From Lojkania enalia (Eukaryota; Ascomycota; Dothideomycetes; Pleosporales): a stretch of 64,000 bases of DNA. The notes under the pieces were generated by a model. It was not told where the DNA came from and searched no databases. It was given only the letters and a program-made list of their open reading frames with translations. The DNA is taken from assembly GCA_010094045.1 (NCBI GenBank), contig ML986699.1, positions 70,870-134,869 on the forward strand. Reading direction: 5' to 3'. Position 1 is the first letter of the stretch. Every line of letters begins with the position of its first letter. A program made the position numbers and the translations under genes. Positions 1 through 11,418 of this stretch are shown piece after piece.

Positions 1-2451
1 TTGGCAGGTCCAGGGATATATATGTAGCATGTCTCGCATTTCTAGTCAATAGACGCAGTTTTCCAATCCTCATCAGAGCCAGCCAGCTCTGACAGATTGC
101 GCTCCTTGACTATTCTTCTAAAAACGTCCATGCGGAAGTGGCAGGGAAAGAAGAAAATGCTCTTTTCTCCACCCTTTTTGATCTGACAATCTTACCTATC
201 GATTTCATCGACTACCACTCTCTGATAGAACGGACTCTAATGTATGGGGTAAATTTACAAAGGACCGGAGTCGAAGTTCAACTTGTACTTGTACGTATAT
301 TTCTTATTAATATTGTAAGGTGTCAGGATAGAGAAGGAGGAGAACTGCGTTAATTGACATCTATGGAGGATGGAGGGCATTCATACTGGCTGTCCTAGTG
401 TCCCATGATATCAAGGCTAGTACTCAATAGGAATTGTACTTTATATAATCTTACAATATTGATAGCGAGGATTGCACCGAACCAGAAGATTGGATCTTGA
501 ACTGCTTAGGACTTTCGGATGTTAGTATTTCTGAGGATGAAGACGTCCGACCATAAACGGATCCCGATAATGGAGGTGATGGTGAGCAAGATTAGGGAGT
601 TCAAGGGCTACAACCGTACGTCGGGCACCCCCGGCGACAATGAATCGGTAGTCGACAAGTTTTCTAAGGTCACGGCAAGCCTAGTTATGGACAAAATCAC
701 TCAGAGGTCGAGAGGTTTGGTATTTTATCGAGAGAAAATTGCTCGGAAAAGAGGAAACTTCTACAGTTTGCGGCGAAGTAACACTTGCTTATTAGTAGTA
801 GGGAATAGTTGTGGATCTCCTACACCACGGCTCGAAAAGGGAGAGGGAGAATACGTCGATATCACAGAAGAGCGCCTTATATTATCATTTGTATCAATAA
901 GACTAGCCCTCCCAAAATCCACTGATATAACCCCTTATTACGACACATCCCTCTGGCCCTGTCACTACTGAACATGGAATGGGAGGGCCCATATTCTCCC
1001 ACCACCTGTATTTACTGCTCCTAGCCGGGCGATTGAAGACCGCACCCTCAAATCTTCTGAAAAACTGATATCTCCAAGCGACCGTCTCCTCGATTCCGAA
1101 GAGGGTCGGCCTACCAAAGATTGTTCTGACGAAGGCGATGTAGGAGCTAGGGAGTAACCGGTTCCATTGCCATTCGATGCGCCGGTTAAACTACTAAATT
1201 TATCCATGGGAAATTTCACGAGCGTCCAGAAGCGCCTAACCTCCGCACACAACTCGGATTTCTGAATGAGAATCATAGTCCTTAGTTGGGTCTATACTCA
1301 ATTCATATTTTAAAATTCCCTTCTGAAGCCGCGTTCACTTTCTGGCGCGCAGATTCTGCAAGGATCAAGAAGGGAACATTCTATGGTACACTGGACATCT
1401 TTACTCTTTAAAAGATCGTGGGATGTATGGTGTGAGACAGAATTCCGACTTCTTAAGGCTTCGTCCAAGGTAGCCCCTGGTCACGAGGCCGGAGTGAACC
1501 AAGTTCGTCGGTATATTTTCTTGGTGGCTATACGACCGTGTTGGATTACAAGGAGAATATGAACACTGATGTGTTTAGAGACTTGTATAAGCACTATTCA
1601 GCGCAGTGGAATTACCTCTTTCATGATCATACGGCCCTTCTTCATGATTGGGTCATAAATTGCTTCTTTCAGCGGTGGGGATTTTGTAGGGCCTATGCTA
1701 GCTTGGCATGGAGCGTGTGTTGTTGCGTTGGCGATTAGAGAGTCAGCCGTTGCTCAGGGTATTGGAGTAAAATCTTTGATTGTAAAAACAATCAAGCCAG
1801 TGAATATCTATCCTCTATAGGACCCTAACTATAATAGAGAGCGACTAATCGTGTGATAGGAAACGTGACGAGTGTATATAATTAACTGCAATTTAGAGTA
1901 CATTGGTAGTGCAGATTCGTGAGTCGGTTTGATAGTTTTCAATGCGGAAGTGTACCTGTGCTAAGGTTCCTATCGACATCCAACTATATTCTTAAATCGG
2001 CTTCTATAGTAACCAAGACGGAGAAGAGATTTTTGTCAATTGAGCATAAGCTAGATATCTAGTCCTTGCTACATTTAGATAACTATATTCATAAATAGTA
2101 CAAATCCTTCGTATAAACATATGGTCTACGTTCTTGATTCATGAGGTCAGAGCTATAGAAAAAAATACATCCTATAATTAGAAGAACTTGAAATATATAC
2201 CTCATATGGTACTCAAAACAAGAAGTAGCAACTAGAAACCACGGATATCATAAGGAAATATTATCTCATTAACAATGGGTAACGAACTTAGGTATGGTGG
2301 CTTTTCGACAAATAGACTGAGCTTGAATTGGCATGGGCAAACTCGCAAGGCGTCTCAATGCGGGGATGTAATGGCGATGAAGGGAGAAATCTAGCTCTCA
2401 CCCATCTCTATCCATCATTAGGTTGATATTTCTGTCATTTCAACATAAACT
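1..2451. other. No recognisable gene
   Basis: I found no domain or conserved motif on either strand. The longest open frames (519-971 on plus, 965-1276 on minus) are short, resemble nothing I know and lack a convincing gene structure. The part after about 1800 is AT-rich with many stops, as in decayed fungal accessory DNA. Confidence 0.5.
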
Positions 2452-2773
2452 ATGTATCTACTCGAGTTCCCCATAGAAATCGTGCAGGACATTATAACAT
2501 GCGGTGAGCTACCTGAGACATTATCTCTACGGCTGGTCAATCGTGAGTTTCTTACTTTTGTAAATCATTCGTCACAGCCTAAATATCATAGGTTTCTTTG
2601 AGCGAGAAGTCACAGCATGCTTCATGAAGAATCGACTATGGGATATATGGCTAGCCCAATACTGTGCCATGCCCGAAAGCCTCAGGCTACGATTCATGAT
2701 TGAACTTAGCGGCGCAAAGACAATAACGAAAACTACGCGAGATCATACATTCACCAGGTCGCTAACAGCCTAG
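2452..2773 (+). pseudogene. F-box-type N-terminus, probably a gene relic
   Basis: An ATG at 2452 opens a short exon reading LLEFPIEIVQDIITCGELP, the pattern of a fungal F-box (hydrophobic, P-x-E-I, then L-L-R-L-V-N-R). A GTGAGT donor at 2543 and a TAG acceptor ending at 2591 give a 49-nt intron. The second exon stays in frame (FFEREVTACFMKN, then LWDIWLAQYC) until a TAG at 2771-2773. Beyond that, the sense frame appears to continue one register over (ANSLAHQGLAMHPS) and stops again. F-box proteins recruit substrates to SCF ubiquitin ligases, and in fungi the F-box is often followed by ankyrin repeats. The ankyrin-like frame at 3158 is probably the other half of the same broken gene. Confidence 0.45.
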
Positions 2774-3157
2774 CACACCAAGGGTTAGCCATGCATCCTA
2801 GTAACAGAAGCCGGTATCACATGAAGTCTCTTCACCAGGTGTGCCATACCAAAAGCTCCTGTTATTACGAAAATTTTAGGCTAGTCATCCCACCCATGTA
2901 TTGACTCTTCAGGCCCTTTGATGCAGCGAACATCGGCCCCGATAACGTTACCGATATCTAGGCAACGACTTTTACTTATTGTTATCATCATGGAACGTAG
3001 AGATATCTAGAACATGGTGATTGAGGGAATAGCTATTAACATCCAGAGCCCTATTTTTTTTTTTTTTTCAACCCATTTACGGTGGCATGTCGCCTCGGTG
3101 ACTCTGCGGCGGCCAAAAGTCAACGTTACCATTCAATTAGTTTACGTTACCTAACCA

Positions 3158-3991
3158 TTGCAAACGGCTGTGCGTTCAGACAACACAGCCCTAATTTCGA
3201 GGCTCCTTGACCAGCCGTGGCCTCAGCAAGTATTCATGCGAATTGGCGCCTTGGCCGCTCGAGAGTGCAAGTTCTATCTCCTTCGCAAAATCCTCAAGCG
3301 TCTTTCGGTGGAGGTCTGCATTCAAAATTCGCGTGGAATGGAGATATGCAACTATCGCTATCTACGTGGACAAGACGACATAGTGCAAGAGTTCATAGAT
3401 AACGGCCTCAAAGTCATTAAAAAGGGCTATGAGAATACACCTAAGCTTCCTCGCGCTGCATTGCAAGGCGGAAACTACTACACATGTCAGTTGTTGGTTG
3501 AAAGTGGCGTTGGCAAAGACTTTGAGTACACTGGTTTTTGTGACGAACTGTGCAAGCAAGCCGCTACTGGAGGGAGCATGGAAGCCCTACAGCTGTTGAT
3601 GAAACGTATAGAACTCGTAAATCACAGTATTTTATTTGCATTTGCTGCCGAGGGAGGACATATCCCAATGGTCGACTTTTTCCTTCGTAATTGGCACCGA
3701 TTGGAGGACAACAGCAAACTGGAGGACTTGGGTTATTTTTCTCTTCTCAGTGATAGGCCGAGGTTGCTGCGTGATGGCTGGATACCTGATAGATCAACTA
3801 AAACTCGATCCAAACGGACCGGTTCGACCAAACACACCTCGGACCCAGGTAGAGCCTGGAATAACCCCGATGATAATGGCGATCGACATGTGCAGTGTGA
3901 ATTCGGCCTGAGAACTAACGAGAGTAGGTACTATAATAAGCAAGAGTGCAATTATGCAAAAAAGCTTCGACAAGGAATCAAGGCACTGTAG
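3158..3991 (+). pseudogene. Ankyrin-repeat-like frame, probably the 3' part of a broken F-box/ankyrin gene
   Basis: The 277-residue frame has loose ankyrin periodicity: 'AALQGGNYYTCQLLVESG', 'QAATGGSMEALQLLMKR' and 'FAAEGGHIPMVDFFLRN' each match the A-A-x-x-G-x-x-x-x-V-x-x-L-L core at about 30-60-residue spacing. The first 90 residues are less regular, and the last 90 (after about residue 195) are basic and low in complexity, as if the frame ran past its natural end. There is no convincing start, and a T-tract (3055-3069) lies about 90 nt upstream. It probably belongs with the F-box frame at 2452, with the middle portion (2774-3157) broken. A functional ankyrin gene with unusual introns is the alternative. 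Confidence 0.4.
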
Positions 3992-4586
3992 GATTGGTAT
4001 CATTGAGAAGGTGAGGGAAGAGCTTGGTTTCAACCGTAGTTATCGTTGGACAGAGTGTAAGCCACTACCTATTAGAGTGCATAAGGCTCTGGAAGTCGCT
4101 ATAAATATGTCATGATGCGATCGAATCAATGATACATAGTTCTTACGGCAGCCAAAATTTACCGGGTCAGCAAGGCTGAAAATTTTTCTTCCTCTAGTAT
4201 GAATCATTTGGCGTAGGGTTTCCATTTTCAATAGTATGAATTCAAAATTTAGCGCAATGAATTGTGCAAGAACTTTTGGAAATAATTGGCCGGTTTGGCT
4301 TATTTATCGTAGATGTCGAGGACGGAGACCTAGTAATTGGTTGCGATCTCCTGCCTAGAGCTATGGTTCTGCACCTGGAGAACAAAGGCTAGGTTGACCT
4401 GTAGCTAATTCTTTCAGATGGCAAATTCCATAAGGTTGGGGTTGTCTATCCTATAGTCATAGTTTGGATTTAAATGGAAGAAAGAAAATCATTTTTGTGG
4501 CATGAAAATGATTGATTGTGCACTTAGCAGGCGTTAGAAATTTATTGTTGTGTATCATATTGTTGTTTTGGAGGCGATATTTGTAT
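3992..4586. other. Intergenic, nothing recognised
   Basis: AT-rich spacer between the ankyrin-like relic and the stop codon of the acyl-CoA ligase. No domain, RNA or repeat was recognised. It should hold the 3' end of the ligase transcript, which runs on the minus strand. Confidence 0.5.
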
Positions 4587-6564
4587 TTACTGTGTTGCAA
4601 TCAACCTCTCAGCGACCTCTCTCAGCATAAATTTCTTTATCTTCCCACTACCCGTCAATGGCACATCGGCGCTACAGTCTTCTCCTAACCAAAATACATG
4701 CATAGGAGCCTTATGCCTACCCAGAACCTTCCTTACCCAAGACCTAACTTCATTGAGACTCGGTTTCTGAGAGCCTCCTTCAAGCTGGAGAAATGAAACC
4801 GGAACTTCCACGTACCGCGGGTGCGATATGCCAACGACAATGGCGCGAGAGATGAATGGATGCTCGACAAGACGCTCTTCGATTTCGAGGGGATATATAT
4901 TCTCGCCACCTAAGCAATATTAGCGCCTAACAAATCACGCCCTTCTGTTAGGAAAGAGGGGTCCAAGGGAGCACTTACCGCGAATAATAATATCCTTAAA
5001 TCGGCCCGTAATAGTACAATAGCCATCCACATCTATCACTGCCTCATCCCCAGTCTTTAACCACAACTCACCCTGCTCATCCCTAACTAATACGTCATTA
5101 GTCTTCTCAGGATTCTCCCAGTATCCACGACAAAGCTGGTAGCCTGTTACACACAACTCTCCTCGTACACCGATAGGCACAATTCTGCCATTGTGATCCA
5201 CAATCTTCGCTCGAGCGTGTGGCATAATAGTGCCCACGGTTGTGAGCCGAGCGTGCAGAGAGTCTGTTGTATGTGCATTGAAGACGGTAGGTGAGGCCTC
5301 AGTAAGACCGTAGCTCGATGTGAATTCCGTCATCCCAAGCTCATTAACCATGCGCTCCATTAGCCACCTAGGAACTGGGCTTCCGGCCACAATACCCGTC
5401 CTCAACTCAGACGTCCAGTTATTGGGCCGCTCGAGGTTTATAATGGATTCAATCATTGCGGGAACACCGTGAAGCGCTGTACAGCGTTCTTCTGATATTG
5501 CATTAAGGCATGCGATGGGGTCGAAGGATTCGCCTGGATATACAATTTTGCCTCCGTGGGTCAAAATTGCAAGCAGACCGAGTGTTAGGCCGAAACAGTG
5601 GAATAGTGGCGGTGGACAGCATAGGATGTCGGTATGAGTGAGATTCATACGGTCGCCGATAAAGCGAGAATTGTTTATTAGGTTGCTAAAGCGGATTAGC
5701 TCATAAATAGAATGCGACAGCGCTTTTAAGAGATGCATGTTACGACTTACTGATGCGTGAGCATAGCTGCTTTCGGATTTCCCGTGCTGCCGCTCGTGAA
5801 TTGTAGATTTACTACATCGTGGGGACTTGTGATGCTATCGAAGATATCAAGAAGTTGTTCTGGAATTGTACAGCCTTGATTCAGAAATTCACTGTATGTT
5901 ACAAAACCTTCGAATTTTCCTCTCAAGAGGCACACCGTCTTTAAATCTGGAATAGGCATTGCCGCTTCCTGTTCCTGAAGACTTACGAGAAGAGGGCTGT
6001 TATCAAAACGGCCTATCGTCCGGGTTGTAAAAAGCAGCTTGCATTCTTCTCCCGTATTAGTAAGTTAAATCTCCTAATATAACATCATAAAAATATCTAG
6101 ATCTGCGTTAGGGATGTTGACTTACTTGTATGCTTGAGCGCATTCTCCACTTCCCTCACCGTATACGTGTTGTTCAACGTCACACAAACAGCACCCACTT
6201 TTGCACACGCAAAAAATACAGCCACATACTGCTCACAGTTCCCTGCCATTATGCCAATTCTATCCTTTGGCCTTGTCCCATGCTTTAGCAGCGCTCTTGC
6301 TAGTAGATTACTCTGTTCCCATAATTTCTGATAAGTCCATCGCGCCCCTGTCCAGGGAATGACTAGACATTCGCGCCAGGGATGTAGCGAAGCCTGTTGT
6401 TCGAGTAGTTGAGAAAGAGTGATTGTTAAGAGCGGAGGATCGAGGGGCCCAGAAACAATGGAGAGATTTGGGTAGGGTGGAAGGATGTAGGGATCTATTT
6501 GAAGAAGGGTTTGGTTGAGGCGCTGGAGCGCGTCCCTGCGTCCCGTATCGTACAGCTCCGCCAT
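4587..6564 (-). CDS. Acyl-CoA ligase of the SidI (mevalonyl-CoA ligase) type
   Basis: An ANL-superfamily adenylating enzyme that would activate a carboxylic acid to its CoA thioester through an acyl-AMP. Four exons (6564-6126, 6048-5751, 5685-4979, 4909-4587) with GT-AG introns give 588 residues, normal for the family. Visible motifs are the P-loop FTSGSTGNPKAAMLTHH in exon 2, YGLTEASP and KTGDEAVIDVDGY in exon 3, RGGENIYPLEIEERL across the last junction, and the C-terminal lysine motif GSGKIKKF. In Aspergillus, SidI activates mevalonate for the acyl group of fusarinine and triacetylfusarinine. The neighbouring transacylase and NRPS fit that role. A near-PTS2 motif (RLNQTLLQI, residues about 15-23) may direct it to peroxisomes, where SidI works, but the match is imperfect. 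Six perfect iron-GATA boxes lie 590-1140 nt upstream. A generic medium-chain acyl-CoA ligase is the alternative. Confidence 0.82.
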
Positions 6565-8208
6565 TCCGACGCCTCCAACACCACAACCTTATTCAATTGG
6601 AGCTCTGAAACTAGTTGAAGTGGGATAGCGACAGCGGCTCAGGTCCCGAGATCACAGGTGTGAAATATCTCGAGAGGTACTGGAATGTGACGATCGAAAG
6701 ATAGAATGAAGCAAAAGTATATAGTAGCACCCAAGCGCTTTCACAAAAGATTAGAAGAAGATTAAGCTTGGCCATAGTCGCGTCGGTCCCAACGTCGGTC
6801 ATGAAATTGTCTCAAGCTGGCTCGCTGATGCTTCGGATCTAAGATAGCTTGACCACCTACATTTCATCATTGCTGTCTTCCTAGTACTTGCTAGCTACCT
6901 TGGTTAGAGGACACTTCCGGGTCTTCGTGTAGCGAGTGCTGAGCAATGTAGGGGACCCCGGCGCTGCAGACATCGCGATCGACTATTCTGGTGTGTAAGC
7001 CGCTCAAAAATTATCTTCTGATCTTCAAAATTGTTACTACTGGTGGAGCCATGGGGTGAGAGGTGCAGCCTAGGTCGAGACACGATCAGGGTAGGGTGTC
7101 AATGCTCGGCGACTCTTGGCCGTCTTTTTCAGAGTTTGAAATCAATCTAATCAGATAAGATAATTGATGGGCTACTGCTGGACCCGACATCGGCAATCCG
7201 ACTTCCTCCTTGGTTCAAGCCTCGATCCTCCCACACAAAGTGGAGCTAGTTCGAGAAAATTTTATCAGATGCAAAGCTAGGAGAGCTTGATGATCATGGC
7301 GTTAGATACGGACAAGGGCGGAAAGCGGATCAGATAACTTTACCTAACGGCATCACATTCTTGGCTTACATCCTTCCCGCATTTCCCTTTCTTCCTAGCC
7401 GATTATAAGCTATCTCGCGATGCCGAGCCGCGCCTCTAACGTCTTGCAACTACGTCCGTGCTTTGCGTGCTATACGAGGCTTGGGAGATGTGCAGATCGA
7501 TGATTCGGCTCCTCGCAGGCAAAAGAAATTTTTATCAGATCCACTACACAGCTTCGCAGCCAATCAGTCAACATGCCCCACCCAGTCGAACACTTATTCG
7601 TCTGCCCAGCCTGCAGAAGAAAAAGTTATCAGATCACACTATCACCGACGGGCGGAAGACTAGGGAAACCAGTGTCGGATACAGGGCCGGATTAAGGTTA
7701 TCTGATCCGCACCCTGCATAACGACAAGGTCGCCGTGGTCTTTCCGGTCTTTACTAGTGGCTTGCGCTGCAATGAACAGGTCCAATGTCGGAGACATGCT
7801 GGCTAATGACGTGGGTCTCCGCTGAGGAATTTAAATATGCCGATGCTAGATAAAATATGCAGTATGCTGCATATTGATTGTTGCGCCACACCATTGCCAA
7901 GGTACGCGGGAATTCGGGGTGTGCGAAAGCAGGATATCGACGGAGTGGATAGGTCCGTGCTATGTCTAAGCAAAGTTTTGTCTAATTTCGAAAATCTGAG
8001 TTCAGGTCAGAGTTAAGAGCGCAACTGAGCATTGCTGCCAATTTGAGTAGAGGAAAGCAACTAAGGTTCAGAAGAAAGTGCACTTTAATATAACAATGGA
8101 ATTCATTGAGCAAAATGCATTCTTTTATGTACACGTATATGCTTCAAGGACTACAGAACACCTCCTAGTTACATTGCATCAAATAGTATATAAAACGCAG
8201 CCGCCAAC
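6565..8208. other. 1.6-kb regulatory intergenic region upstream of the ligase
   Basis: No gene was recognised. The region separates the ligase start (6564) from the stop of the transacylase (8209), both on the minus strand, so it should contain the ligase promoter. Its main content is the cluster of six GATA boxes listed separately. The short open frames in it have no recognisable products. Confidence 0.6.
7150..7706. promoter_or_regulatory. Six perfect iron-regulator GATA boxes (ATCWGATAA)
   Basis: Exact nine-base matches in either orientation occur at 7150-7158 (ATCAGATAA), 7262-7270 (TTATCAGAT), 7329-7337 (ATCAGATAA), 7532-7540 (TTATCAGAT), 7626-7634 (TTATCAGAT) and 7698-7706 (TTATCTGAT). 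ATCWGATAA is the published site of the fungal iron-sensing GATA repressors (SreA/SRE/Urbs1 family), which shut off siderophore genes when iron is plentiful. Only about one such match is expected by chance in 64 kb over both strands, so six in 560 nt is striking. They most likely control the ligase at 6564. Confidence 0.8.
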
Positions 8209-9585
8209 CTACAATTTTGCCATGGCGTCTAAACTTGGTCTCACAACACTTTCCCCATCCCAAATCAATGGACTTAGCATAAAGAACTTCTCCCGGCTCA
8301 CCATCATTAACGCACTCCTCTTATGCGGGAGGTCAATCAACTTTTCCACATGGAAGCCATGGGCGAAGTCGTAAGCCAATACTGTACTGTTTGTTGCCTT
8401 GGGCTCGCCAACAAGGTTCATCGTACGGGGCTCGTCAAGGAACATGTAATGCATTAGCCCACTCCACCATGCAGAGACACGGTGTGGCCCTCTGAAGCTA
8501 ACATCACCGACAAGTGAATGCCTGCCACGATCGTAGGGTTGTGCGAGGTAATGCGCTCCCATATGGTCCTCCTACACCTCAATCAGTCAGAGGCATCAGA
8601 AGAAATATAAAGTCAGGGTCTTTACCAGTGCCCAGTATACTTCAAAATATGCAAACAGCTTGCCGTTAAAGGCCGCAAACATAGTCAACACATGCGGGTC
8701 TTCGTGTAGCTTCTTAAGATACTCGCGGTGCTGCTCTAATGTCCCAGTCTCGTTCCAGCCAGCGGCCACGCGAGGATCATTCTGCCAAACATGGAATAAA
8801 TTTAAATGTTTCTCGTTTTGATAGTCGAGAGCGACCATGGTAAAATGCTCTTTTAGGTGTGGAATCCATCGACTATAGATAATTGAATTGGGCGTTGGCT
8901 TCGGTTCTCTCACTGGATGTGAGGTATGCCGCGGTAAAGCAGGATACAGTGTATTTGGGGCCGTCTGGAAAGGGAATACTGGATACTGAGTGGTAATAGG
9001 GTTGTTGTTTGAGTCTAGCCGAGGAGCCCATACTGGACGAGGCCCGAATGGGGAACCAGCACCCTGCCAAAAGGTCCCGCGCAGAAGGAGATGACCATCA
9101 TGAGGAGCAGATGCATTAGAGCCTCGAGGATGTGGGACGAAGAGCCCAGCTGAAGAGAGTTCTGCAATTAGCGTTAAGGCACCTGCGCTAGGAAAAGTAA
9201 TTCGTATACTCTCCACTAAAGGGTGCAGCGTGATGAGTGCGTAAGAGACGAGCCAGAGCTGCGCAGCGGTTGGTGGGTCCCCGTCCCAAGAAATGTTTGA
9301 GTATGGTGCTCGACGTGCCCGTGCCCAGGAACTGTTGTCTCCGGTTGGGGGAGCCTGATCTTCGGCTAAGAATGCAATATCACTGAAGGATACTGCATTG
9401 TTGTGCAGATCCGTCAGCAGCTGGATACCATTGGCGTTTCTCTCGGCTGCAGAAAGCAGTATTTGATATCTGACCGGCTTCTTCTTGGAGGCTATTTTGG
9501 TGATTTCGTATGCTGTGAGGTACGGATGCGGCAATTTCAGAATCATGGGCTCAGCAGGGGTTTCTGGTTTTTTTGATGATGCCAT
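8209..9585 (-). CDS. N5-hydroxyornithine acyltransferase of the SidF/SidL family
   Basis: A GNAT-fold siderophore transacylase that moves an acyl group from CoA to the hydroxylated side-chain nitrogen of ornithine, forming a hydroxamate. Two exons (9585-8626 and 8571-8209, joined by a 54-nt intron) give 440 residues, typical for SidF. The C-terminal half carries the family blocks: [37 protein letters not shown] across the splice, [35 protein letters not shown] and DLPHKRSAL. The N-terminal 200 residues are variable, as is usual. The protein ends in AKL, a type-1 peroxisomal signal, which agrees with the known peroxisomal location of SidF. The acyl-CoA ligase next door is the likely acyl-CoA supplier. 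Whether the acyl group is anhydromevalonyl (SidF) or acetyl (SidL) cannot be read from sequence alone; the ligase context favours SidF. Confidence 0.88.
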
Positions 9586-10131
9586 TGCTGACGGTAAGCT
9601 GTCCTGATTATGTGGGAAGGCCGTCTGAGAAATGGATTGCGGATTGTTTGGGAGTTGTAGTAGTATTCCGAAACGTGAGAGCTATCAGCGTACCAAATTT
9701 TGTGACGCGAACGTAGTAGCATGTCGAGCCGAGGTAAACTACAAAGACTGGCTAGAGCTATGACCTCCGATAATACCAGGAGTTTACTGAGTACAATACC
9801 GGAGTAGGAGTGATGTGGCCTACATTGCTTGGCCCGGGATACTCCGTGCGATGTGGTACGTAATGGGAAGGCCGTGCCGTTGATTGCGACCCGCGTACGT
9901 TACGGAGACTATTCGCTAAAATGCCGCTCCTGTGACGTACCTGGCATTGCGTATTTGCTAGTTGCAGCAATCCAGTCTCACGCCATGTCTTTCTTTTTTT
10001 GTCGCGGCTCTCGTCTTGAGACTAAGTCAAGCGCATTTTCAAGTGATGCTCAAGTTCATGATTCTCTCCGCGTCCTGAGGAAATATACACCCTCTCTCGG
10101 CCAGTAGGCAAGTGCTACGATCATCGCAACA
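9586..10131. promoter_or_regulatory. Divergent promoter between transacylase and monooxygenase
   Basis: A 546-nt spacer between two divergently transcribed genes of the cluster. I see no perfect ATCWGATAA box, only a weak GATAA core at 9769-9773. It may carry sites for other regulators. Confidence 0.45.
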
Positions 10132-11418
10132 ATGACATCCACCGAGCAAGCGAGGCAACTGAATGAGAGACCAACAACTCCAGTTTCGAACTCGATGCCT
10201 GTCTACGATCTTGTGTGTATCGGCTTCGGGCCAGCCCAGCTCGCGACAGCTATTGCACATCGCGAGTCAAGACACTCGTTCAGCGCACTCTTCCTAGAAC
10301 GAAAGCCTTCTTTCTCATGGACTTCCTCATCGCACCTCCCAAGAACTCGGATGGAAAATGCATTTGCCTTTGACCTGGTAACGCCTCGAAATCCGAGATC
10401 ACAATTCACATACGTAAATTACCTCCTTAAACACAACCGTCTGATCGAATTTGCAAACTCTGATCGTCTGAATCCACTGCGGATAGAATTCGACGAGTAT
10501 CTTCAGTGGTGCGCTGCGCAATTCCAGGAACAAGTTCGGTATCGACACGAGGTTGTAGGAGTATTCCCAGAGAACGGATCACATTTAGTGGAATGCTGGA
10601 ATATAGCGGTCAAAGATGCTAGCGGTAAAACATACGCGGTGAAGGCAAAGAATATCGTAGCCCCCACGCCGTCCGTCAGAGGTCAGAGGAAGTCACAGCT
10701 TCTTACTAATGTGGACTTCGCGGCTGGTCAACGAATTATTCTGGCAGACGATTACCTTTCAAGAAGAGACGAGATTCGTGCCATTAGGGACACTCGTTTG
10801 AATATTGCTCTCGTAGGATCTAGTCATCGAATCATCGAGATCCTAGATGACCTTCTCTCATGCCACCGCCTAGGAAACATTACTGTCATAACCGATAATG
10901 AAGCGTTGGCGCCGCTGAAGATACTGAGAGACCAGGCTCCGCCGCAGCCACAGCTGTGCTCGATTTGGGCGCAGCCTTCCTGCGACTCCAAGAGTTTGCT
11001 CGCCGATTCATCAGAGTTGATCCAGCACATCTACGGGCAGGCATATGAGAAACAACTGGCTAGCAAAAGGAAATACGCGCTGCAGGTGGTGCTTGGGAAG
11101 AGTCCCTCGCGGGTTCCTGCTGAAGCCAGCTTCATTATCACGGAGCAGGGAGGCATGCAGCTTTCGAGTAGCAGCCTCTTTCATGGGCTTGATTCGCTCG
11201 TACTGGGGTGCCGGCAAAAAGGAGAAAGCCTGGAAGAAATCCAATTCAAGCGAGGAACCGTAGCCAACGGATGTAGGATGTGGATGATGGCGGCAAACTC
11301 GGAGGGTGGACGGTCATTGGCAAAGGACATTGCACTGCGGGCAGGCGACGTAGTACAGACCCTGTCCGCAGCGGAAGAGGGTCAGGACAGGGCGATGTTG
11401 ATCCATGCGAGGATGTGA
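10132..11418 (+). CDS. Divergent SidA-like flavin N-monooxygenase lacking ornithine-site residues
   Basis: A single-exon protein of 428 residues related to L-ornithine N5-monooxygenase (SidA, about 500 residues), the FAD- and NADPH-dependent first enzyme of hydroxamate siderophore synthesis. The FAD Rossmann motif GFGPAQL (residues 31-37) and blocks FLERKPSFSW, DLVTPRNPRSQFTYVNYLL and RIEFDEYLQWCAAQF are clearly homologous. The functional positions have changed. In the block aligned with SidA 101-107, MENAFAF (74-80) replaces the usual Met-Gln...Lys, so the substrate lysine K107 is Phe80 and Gln102 is Glu75. The NADPH motif GSGQSA is GSSHRI (229-234). The stretch holding SidA Asn293 and Asn323 appears deleted. 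ATGY and the THGLSDTLL tail are degraded. It may act on another amine, be inactive, or serve another role. The frame is long, uninterrupted and in cluster context, so it is not an obvious pseudogene. Confidence 0.8.
   Translation: MTSTEQARQLNERPTTPVSNSMPVYDLVCIGFGPAQLATAIAHRESRHSFSALFLERKPSFSWTSSSHLPRTRMENAFAFDLVTPRNPRSQFTYVNYLLKHNRLIEFANSDRLNPLRIEFDEYLQWCAAQFQEQVRYRHEVVGVFPENGSHLVECWNIAVKDASGKTYAVKAKNIVAPTPSVRGQRKSQLLTNVDFAAGQRIILADDYLSRRDEIRAIRDTRLNIALVGSSHRIIEILDDLLSCHRLGNITVITDNEALAPLKILRDQAPPQPQLCSIWAQPSCDSKSLLADSSELIQHIYGQAYEKQLASKRKYALQVVLGKSPSRVPAEASFIITEQGGMQLSSSSLFHGLDSLVLGCRQKGESLEEIQFKRGTVANGCRMWMMAANSEGGRSLAKDIALRAGDVVQTLSAAEEGQDRAMLIHARM

Noticed and set aside
519..971. 150-residue plus-strand open frame near the left edge
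   Set aside because: No domain, no credible promoter or intron context, and odd composition; likely chance.
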